From: Paenisporosarcina indica
GTDB lineage: Bacteria; Bacillota; Bacilli; Bacillales_A; Planococcaceae
Direction of reading: 5' to 3'
Assembly: GCF_001939075.1 (NCBI RefSeq)
Contig: NZ_MPTA01000007.1
Location: 124,001-188,000, forward strand
Length of the DNA: 64,000 nt
Positions 56,374 through 64,000 of the stretch are shown in pieces (positions within the stretch are counted from its first letter, which is position 1; every line of letters starts with the position of its first letter). The notes beneath the pieces are model-generated. The model saw only the letters and a program-made list of their open reading frames with translations. It was not told the DNA's origin and did not search any database. The translations under genes were made by a program, and so were the position numbers.

Positions 56374-57843
56374 ATGAAAGAACAGAAAAAACCGCCTTAT
56401 GGCATAATAGCCATACTATTCTCAGGGGCGTTCATCGCAATATTTACGCAAACTTTATTAAACGTCGCATTGCCGGAAATCATGGCAGACCTAAATATCG
56501 AGCCTGCCACAGCACAATGGCTTGTTACAGGCTATATGTTGGTGAACGGGATTCTCATCCCTGCAAGTGCTTATTTTATCCAGCGCTATTCAAACCGTGC
56601 CATTTTCATTTTGGCCATGTCTCTATTTTCACTTGGGATCTTACTCGCAGCTGTCGCACCAACTTTTAGTGTACTTCTTGCCGGACGAATGATTCAAGCT
56701 TCGGGTGCAGCACTTATGATGCCGTTATTAATGAATGTGATGCTTGCAGCATTCCCGGTGGAGAAACGAGGATCCGCTATGGGATTCTTCGGGCTTGTCA
56801 TGGTAGTGGCACCTGCAATTGGGCCGACACTCTCCGGATTCATCGTTGAACATTATTCATGGCGGGTATTGTTTTATATTGTGTTGCCACTCGCTCTGAT
56901 TCCGCTTGCTCTAGGGATTTTCAAATTAAAGAATCTAACCTTCCAAGACAAAGGCTTGTCTCTAGACATTGCCTCATTGGCCTTTTCAAGTCTTGGGTTT
57001 GGTGGAATTTTGTATGGTTTCAGTTCTGCCGGAACAATGGGATGGAGCAATCCGGTAGTTTATGGAACGATTATCATCGGAACGGTTTCACTGGTCATCT
57101 TTATTTTACGCCAGTTGAAATTGAAAAAACCTTTGCTTGAAATTCGTATATACAAATATCCGATGTTTGCATTGTCATCCGTGATTTCCATTACGTTATC
57201 CATGTCGATGTTTTCAGCCATGATTTTGATGCCGATTTATGTTCAAACCATCAAAGGAATTTCACCAATCGATTCAGGGCTTTTGATGTTGCCAGGGGCT
57301 CTTGTAATGGGCTTTATGTCACCAATTACAGGCCGTCTCTTCGATAAGTTCGGAGCCAGAGTGCTTGCAATTCCAGGGTTGGCAATTGTGGTTTTGACGA
57401 CGTACATGTTTAGCCAATTGTCCGTTGACACAAGTTATCTGCACATCATGGCCATCTATACGGCTCGTATGTTTGGGATTGCAATGGTCATGATGCCCGT
57501 TATGACAAACGGCTTGAATACATTGCCAATGATATCATACCCGCACGGTACAGCAATCAACAACACGCTTCAACAAGTAGCCGGTGCGATCGGTTCCGCA
57601 TTCCTGATCACGATCATGAACACACGCTCGGAATCGGTTGCAAAAGAACTTGCAGCAAGCGGTGCAGTTCCCGAGAGCATCAAGAATACCGCGATGCTTG
57701 AAGGGATAAACTTTTCCTTCTTTGTCTCAATGTTCATCGCCCTCATCGCGCTGATTTTAGCTTTCTTCATTAAAAAGCCAATACATTCTGTGACTGAAGC
57801 AGAAAAAGAGAGTGTATATAAGCAAGAAGAAGTATCTGAATGA
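56374..57843 (+). CDS. DHA2 family MFS multidrug efflux protein (EmrB/QacA type)
   Basis: A 489-residue membrane protein of the 14-helix drug:H+ antiporter family. Motif A-like and the DHA2 motif LNVALPEIMADLNI, then QWLVTGYMLVNGILIP (motif D), GRMIQASGAALMMPLL and the motif C segment LVMVVAPAIGPTLSGF are clear. It exports drugs or toxic compounds from the cytoplasm. B. subtilis LmrB is of this kind, though the exact substrate cannot be told. AGGAGG-like GGAGGAATAAACAG precedes the ATG. Its base composition is a little richer in GC than the core genes. Confidence 0.93.
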   Translation: MKEQKKPPYGIIAILFSGAFIAIFTQTLLNVALPEIMADLNIEPATAQWLVTGYMLVNGILIPASAYFIQRYSNRAIFILAMSLFSLGILLAAVAPTFSVLLAGRMIQASGAALMMPLLMNVMLAAFPVEKRGSAMGFFGLVMVVAPAIGPTLSGFIVEHYSWRVLFYIVLPLALIPLALGIFKLKNLTFQDKGLSLDIASLAFSSLGFGGILYGFSSAGTMGWSNPVVYGTIIIGTVSLVIFILRQLKLKKPLLEIRIYKYPMFALSSVISITLSMSMFSAMILMPIYVQTIKGISPIDSGLLMLPGALVMGFMSPITGRLFDKFGARVLAIPGLAIVVLTTYMFSQLSVDTSYLHIMAIYTARMFGIAMVMMPVMTNGLNTLPMISYPHGTAINNTLQQVAGAIGSAFLITIMNTRSESVAKELAASGAVPESIKNTAMLEGINFSFFVSMFIALIALILAFFIKKPIHSVTEAEKESVYKQEEVSE

Positions 57844-57901
57844 CAAAAAAGTACTTGGCGTCACATAGAGGCAATTAACAAAGTCCATTTAAATCAAAAA
57901 G

Positions 57902-57938
57902 GCACCGTTTCCTCAACATCTTGAGAAAACGGTGTTTT
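57902..57938 (+). terminator. Terminator of the MFS gene
   Basis: GCACCGTTT-CTCAA pairs with TTGAG-AAACGGTGT, followed by TTTTTC. Confidence 0.85.
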
Positions 57939-57939
57939 T

Positions 57940-58338
57940 CAGAAGTGGCACTTTTTTTATCACCTTCCAATCAAGTGACTATATTCAACCTTATCAGAAG
58001 ACTGGTATCCGTAAATGCTTTTCTATTCAACGATAAATCCGTCATGGGGGTCCTTTTATCTTCACCGATAATGACAGGAAGTGCAGAAATTGTATCTTCG
58101 GTCGCTATTTACTATAAGGAAAAACACGTTTCCTTCATTTACCCCAAAAAGCAACTTTCTGATTCAGGGTGTTGTAGCGGCGTAATTGAGACAACTTCGT
58201 TGCAGGATTGACTGAATGAAAACAAATGAGTTGTGGTCATGGCCATAACTCATTTGTTTAGATCTCTAGGTTATGTTGCAACAGGTTGAATCCGAAAGCG
58301 AACCGGAAACCTGCCACCTCATTATTAACACACACCAT
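57940..58338. other. Non-coding stretch downstream of the efflux gene
   Basis: No gene can be supported; an open frame at 57921-58211 overlaps the terminator and has no ribosome site or known domain. A strong hairpin (58219-58262, AACAAATGAGTT / AACTCATTTGTT) and a nested stem-loop CAGGTT...TCCG...CGGA...AACCTG (58281-58312) are present. Confidence 0.5.
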
Positions 58339-58485
58339 TTAGTGTGAAATGTATGTTTTTCCCGAGAGAAGTCGCAACCAGTGCTCATTTTCCTTTTGGA
58401 CAGCGAACGCAATGTTTTTAGCGATGCAGGGTCGTTTATTGGGATTTCGTGGGGGTGTCAAGCTTGTTACTGATTTTTCTTTCAT
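58339..58485 (-). CDS. Possible 48-residue small protein
   Basis: The frame MKEKSVTSLTPPRNPNKRPC continues to 48 residues and is preceded by AAGAGGTG about 10 bases upstream. It has a near-normal amino-acid mix, with basic residues (net positive). I recognise no family. It could be the start of a decayed gene, as it ends abruptly before a stem-loop. The support is only the ribosome site and codon pattern. Confidence 0.3.
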   Translation of the reverse strand: MKEKSVTSLTPPRNPNKRPCIAKNIAFAVQKENEHWLRLLSGKTYISH

Positions 58486-58695
58486 CGCACACCTTCACCT
58501 CTTTTTTAACTTCTTCTTATAGGATTTGCGGATTTTGAAAAATTAGCCTAAAAACAAGAGAAGGCATTGTTTCATAAGGAGTCTCTTTAGAGGTGCAAAA
58601 CAAGAAATCGACTCTCAAACAGCAATTTAAAACGAGATGATATCAGCATCGCTTTTAATTGTGCTTTTTTGTGATTTTCTGACAGAAAGTAATAC

Positions 58696-58727
58696 AAAAA
58701 ACACTGATTATTTTCTCAGTGTTTTTT
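58696..58727. terminator. Hairpin terminator
   Basis: AAAAAACACTGA pairs with TCAGTGTTTTTT around a 7-base loop, with T-runs on both sides. On the minus strand it is 128 bases past the lipoprotein gene's stop, so it may serve that gene. Confidence 0.75.
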
Positions 58728-58762
58728 CTGGTTCTAATTTTTAGTAAGCCTTTTTCTTATTA

Positions 58763-58795
58763 AACTAAAGCACCCGTTAGTTGAATAAGAAAAAG
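58763..58795 (+). repeat. Cassette-site repeat, copy a
   Basis: AACTAA-AGCACCCG-TTAGTT followed by GAATAAGAAAAAG. The six-base arms are perfect inverted repeats around an eight-base spacer. The tail GAATAAGAAAAAG recurs at 63828-63840 as a half copy. Further copies lie at 60385 and 63866. Confidence 0.85.
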
Positions 58796-58854
58796 AACCT
58801 GCAAAGAATTTTAAATAGTCCAGTTAAAGTGGAGAGAATCTAATAACCTTCAAA

Positions 58855-59310
58855 TTACTGAATAAAGACATTCCCAACATATTGAGCATTTCCACTATCC
58901 GCATCAATGTCTATCACAATCATATACTCTCCTTTTTCATTTGGTAAGTAGAAGGATTGGTCACTTTTTTTATATTCTAAATTAATCTTGTTTTCTTTTT
59001 GCCAAACTGAAACACTTATTCCATTTGGGTTAAAATCTCCATTTTCTAGGGATATTTGAACTTGCTGTCCAGAATTAAAGTACATTATGTTTTGTTTTTT
59101 TGCTAATGATTGAATATCCTTCGTTTCCTTGTTGTATTTTTTATCATAATTCCAATCTATGTTTGCTTCTGTTAAATCTTCTTGTTCGTTAATACCACTT
59201 GGAGTAAACACTAAAACAGTTGGTGGAGAAAAATCATATTCTTCTCCAATACATCCTGTTAACAAAAAGACGAAAAACAAACCAATAATCAACTTGAAAA
59301 ATGTATTCAC
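58855..59310 (-). CDS. Small lipoprotein of unknown function
   Basis: A 151-residue protein with a lipoprotein signal peptide (FFKLIIGLFFVFLLTGC, lipobox Cys20). The mature part is beta-rich with an Ig-like impression (SVSVWQKENKINLEYKKS ... YMIVIDIDADSGNAQYVG), but I cannot name a family. GTG start after AAGGAG, spacing 9. It lies between cassette-site copy a and the decayed recombinase, in AT-rich accessory DNA. Confidence 0.8.
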   Translation of the reverse strand: MNTFFKLIIGLFFVFLLTGCIGEEYDFSPPTVLVFTPSGINEQEDLTEANIDWNYDKKYNKETKDIQSLAKKQNIMYFNSGQQVQISLENGDFNPNGISVSVWQKENKINLEYKKSDQSFYLPNEKGEYMIVIDIDADSGNAQYVGNVFIQ

Positions 59311-59503
59311 ATCTCTTCGCTCCTTCTCGTTTTTTATCTAATTAATTCTATACAATTTTTAACATTGACCTTAATTAAATTTAGATTATTCTACTGTCCT
59401 TGTTCAACTAACCTGCCACGTTTGTAAAAATACACCCTATGTCTATAATTCTATTAAATTGGCAATAATCCTTTTAAACATTACTATTTTAGGGGGAATG
59501 GAA

Positions 59504-60344
59504 TTGTTACTGTCAAAAGCGTGGTCTTCGTTTGAAGCGGATAAGCGAATAGAGGGTTTTTCACCACAAACGTTATCGGCCTACCAGGTACAAGTCCTTG
59601 CTACTAATTGATTATTTTAAGGATATAGAGATGAAATTGCTGGATACAAATCAACTGAAAGAATATCTCGCTATATCTGGCTAGCATTTAAAACCGGCCA
59701 GTCTTGCACATCGTATCCGCTTTTTGAAGTCATTTTTTCGTTGGTCCCATGAAGAAGGTTTCCTAAGTAGGAATCCAACTTCCAAGATTAAAGAACCAAA
59801 AGTAGGTAAGCGGATACCTAAGTACTTAACCGAAAGGGAGATTGAACACCTTCGTGAATCCTGTCATTCTGCTATGGAAAAAGCGATATTTGAATTCATG
59901 TTTTCTACAGGTTGTCGAATTGGAGAAATCGTTTCTTTAGAAAAGAACCATATTAACTGGTCCAATCAATCTGCGATCGTGAGAGGAAAGGGCGATAAGG
60001 AACGGGAAGTATATTTTAATACACGTTGTGACATATGGCTTAAACGCATTTTAGAAAGCCGTAATGACCATAATCCAGCCATCTATGTGACAGCAAGGCA
60101 GCCACATAGAATGAGCGTCGCCCAAATGCGATATATCATCATGCGGATCTCCAATCGTGCGGAAATTAATAAAGAGATTCACCCACACCAACTTAGACAC
60201 AGCTACGCAACTCATTTGATGAATAATGGAGCTCCTATTGAAGTCATACAAAGTCTTATAGGTCATGAGAAGAGCGAAACCACCAAGATCTACGCTCAGC
60301 TGAGTGGAAGGTTTAGGAAGGAGTATTATCAAAAGTACTTTTAA
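59504..60344 (+). pseudogene. Tyrosine recombinase (XerC/D-like) gene with frameshift and stop
   Basis: The N-terminal part starts at TTG 59504 (LLLSKAWSSFEADKRIEGFS) after AGGGGG and reads to about 59590. The frame then shifts to LLLIDYFKDIEMKLLDTNQL, meets a TAG at 59682, and is open from HLKPASLAHRIRFLKSF to 60344. The catalytic domain is intact: Arg in STGCRIGEIVSL, Lys in VRGKGDKER, HQLRHSYATHL, His in SLIGHEKSE, and the nucleophile Tyr in KIYAQLS. Two lesions in the N-terminal half suggest recent inactivation. It is next to cassette-site copy b, so it may have served these sites. Confidence 0.85.
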
Positions 60345-60352
60345 ATGGAAAA

Positions 60353-60384
60353 GGAGCAACGTCTTAAAGGACGTTGCCCTCTTT
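60353..60384 (+). terminator. Terminator after the recombinase
   Basis: GCAACGTC-TTAAAG-GACGTTGC followed by CCTCTTT, at once followed by cassette-site copy b. A related weak hairpin, CTACCTTAAAGGCAGCC, precedes copy c (63841-63857), so hairpin plus site looks like a unit. Confidence 0.8.
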
Positions 60385-60457
60385 GACTAAAGCACCCGTT
60401 AGTTGAAGAAGAAAAAAGAGACGCTTATTAAACAATTGCGTCCGATTGTGGAATATC
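60385..60457 (+). repeat. Cassette-site repeat, copy b with second module
   Basis: GACTAA-AGCACCCG-TTAGTT then GAAGAAGAAAAAAGA. It continues with a small stem GACGC...GCGTC and the 20-mer GCGTCCGATTGTGGAATATC (60438-60457). The 20-mer recurs at 63780-63799 with two changes. High-GC DNA begins right after this second module. Confidence 0.85.
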
Positions 60458-60459
60458 AA

Positions 60460-60789
60460 GATAGTAAGCCGGGGACCTGTCAGTCGCCGCGTTCGGGCGG
60501 TGCAGGTCCCACAGCTTCATCGCTCTCGACCGGTCCGTCGGATTCCTCGACGGTGCATGCGGTCAAGAGGAGTGCCTGACCTCGCCGGCTGTTCCGAATC
60601 CCTTCATCAGACTTCACACGTCCTTCCTTGACTCACTTCGTCCCTCTCGTCGCCCATGGATGCAACGAGAAAAGCGGTGAGCGCACGCGCTCACCGCCTT
60701 CGGAATGCCCCAACGCCCCCTATCGGGTCGCCGACGTCATTCCAGGGCCAGGGACCTACCGATTAGAGTCCCCCTTGCCATTTCTGTTG
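60460..60789. other. High-GC non-coding DNA upstream of the GH3 stop
   Basis: About 330 bases of clearly higher GC than the window average, with no supportable gene. It contains a stem-loop GGGACCTG...CAGGTCCC (60472-60510) and the terminator at 60666-60697. It shares composition with the GH3 gene and was probably acquired with it. Confidence 0.6.
60666..60697 (-). terminator. High-GC terminator of the GH3 gene
   Basis: On the minus strand GCGGTGAGCG pairs with CGCTCACCGC around a CGTG loop, then TTTTCTCG. The all-GC stem and short T-tract are typical of high-GC actinobacterial DNA rather than of the Firmicutes terminators elsewhere here. Confidence 0.85.
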
Positions 60790-63315
<2,526 letters not shown>

Positions 63316-63444
63316 CCTAAATTCTCCCTTACTATGTACTTGTCAATTAGTATTCTAATATAATTTATATTATCAACCCTCCAAACTATTCCGTGTTTTA
63401 GTATAGTGTAAAATTATTACGCTAGTATGAACGGTTGATTACAG

Positions 63445-63558
63445 CACAGTAACAAAAAACACGATATTAGTAATGCTTCTAAAGTCTAAAATTGGCATTT
63501 AAACACAGTAGGAACAAAAACCACGAGATTAGTATTACTACTAAAGTCTGATTTTGCA
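63445..63558. repeat. Imperfect direct repeat upstream of the GH3 gene
   Basis: Two copies (63445-63497 and 63504-63558) share CACAGTA-AACAAAAA-CACGA-ATTAGTA-CTAAAGTCT in the same order with a few changes. They lie 130-245 bases upstream of the GH3 start and may be paired regulator sites. Confidence 0.6.
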
Positions 63559-63779
63559 ATCAAAATAAATTTAAAAGAGCATTACACTTTATTATTATAA
63601 ATATAATAATATAAGTTGGAAGAACTTCTCTTTATTAAATAAGCATAGTTACTATGCTATTTGGAAATCCAATCGAAGATGGCATGGAAATATAAATCTA
63701 TTTATAATATGGAGACAATCTATGCTCAATAATCTGGCTCGATATATATAAGAAAGAGCGCATTTCTTACTACTGAAAA
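63559..63779. other. AT-rich non-coding DNA
   Basis: No gene, promoter pair or terminator that I can support. Confidence 0.4.
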
Positions 63780-63799
63780 GCGCCCGATTGAGGAATATC
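63780..63799 (+). repeat. Second module of the cassette-site repeat
   Basis: GCGCCCGATTGAGGAATATC matches 18 of 20 bases of GCGTCCGATTGTGGAATATC at 60438-60457. The two copies flank the GH3 segment in the same orientation. Confidence 0.85.
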
Positions 63800-63821
63800 T
63801 CTATATCTAATAATCAATATT

Positions 63822-63894
63822 TTAGTTCAATAAGAAAAAGCTACCTTAAAGGCAGCCTATTGTTAAACTAAAGCACCCTAAGCACCCTTTAGTT
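63822..63894 (+). repeat. Cassette-site repeats, half copy d and copy c
   Basis: Half copy d (63822-63840) reads TTAGTTCAATAAGAAAAAG, matching 18 of 19 bases of the right part of copy a. Copy c (63866-63894) has arms AACTAA and TTAGTT, with the spacer enlarged by a 9-10 base duplication (AGCACCCTAAGCACCCT). A short hairpin lies between. The window ends at 64000 with about 100 further bases in which I recognise nothing. Confidence 0.85.
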
Positions 63895-64000
63895 GAAGAA
63901 GAGAAATTTTACGTTACCACTTTACTTAAAGTCGTTTACCCAAAACCAATATCGACCAGTGTTTTTTTTATTATTTACAATCAACAATATAATAGGGATA

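Noticed and set aside
57921-58211. Plus-strand 96-codon frame
   Set aside because: It begins inside the terminator of the MFS gene, lacks a ribosome site and matches no family I know.

Overview
The window is a low-GC Firmicutes chromosome segment from a spore-forming member of Bacillales, most likely Planococcaceae (Sporosarcina/Lysinibacillus-like). An alpha/beta-type spore protein gene (sspA), a tyrS T-box, ccpA, ezrA, the acuABC-acsA cluster and a long run of yt* genes follow the order of the B. subtilis ytxK-to-ytfP region. That comparison is from memory, not from an alignment.

Layout. 0.6-11.6 kb: ytxK, tpx, yteJ, sppA, rarD, mbcS, sspA, thiI, iscS/nifZ and ezrA, all on the minus strand. 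ackA, expected after ytxK, is absent and an IS-like relic sits there. 11.7-15.1 kb: a decayed hisJ, a free-methionine-sulfoxide reductase, a methionine gamma-lyase with a perfect cre site, and rpsD with its leader. 15.1-21.6 kb: an island inserted between rpsD and tyrS. It carries a six-gene operon (GntR regulator, class III CoA-transferase, HMG-CoA-lyase-type enzyme, tripartite TRAP transporter) and a Mn-catalase pseudogene. 21.6-31.9 kb: a BtuF-like protein without a signal peptide, tyrS, a class A PBP with an FN3 domain and a KPDP-repeat tail, and acsA divergent from acuABC. 32.5-55.2 kb: ccpA, aroA(G), ytxHG, murC, sftA, ytpRQP, ytoP, ytzB, ytnP, trmB, ytlR, thpR, dat, pepV, ytzE, rsuA, ytgP and ytfP, a conserved core. 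55.3-57.9 kb: a TetR/MFS efflux pair.

58-64 kb is accessory DNA. It holds a small lipoprotein gene, a broken tyrosine recombinase, and a high-GC secreted GH3 glycosidase. These lie between repeated copies of a short site (AACTAA-AGCACCCG-TTAGTT and variants), which looks like a cassette or recombination site.

Two candidates for a little-described system stand out. The first is the gntR/CoA-transferase/lyase/TRAP operon, which on paper is a complete route for taking up a branched hydroxy-dicarboxylate such as 3-hydroxy-3-methylglutarate, activating it with CoA and cleaving it. The second is the repeat-bounded cassette region at the 3' end. Several smaller regulatory oddities are also listed: a duplicated hairpin between acsA and acuA, a GntR gene with no ordinary start codon, and three pseudogenes at different stages of decay.
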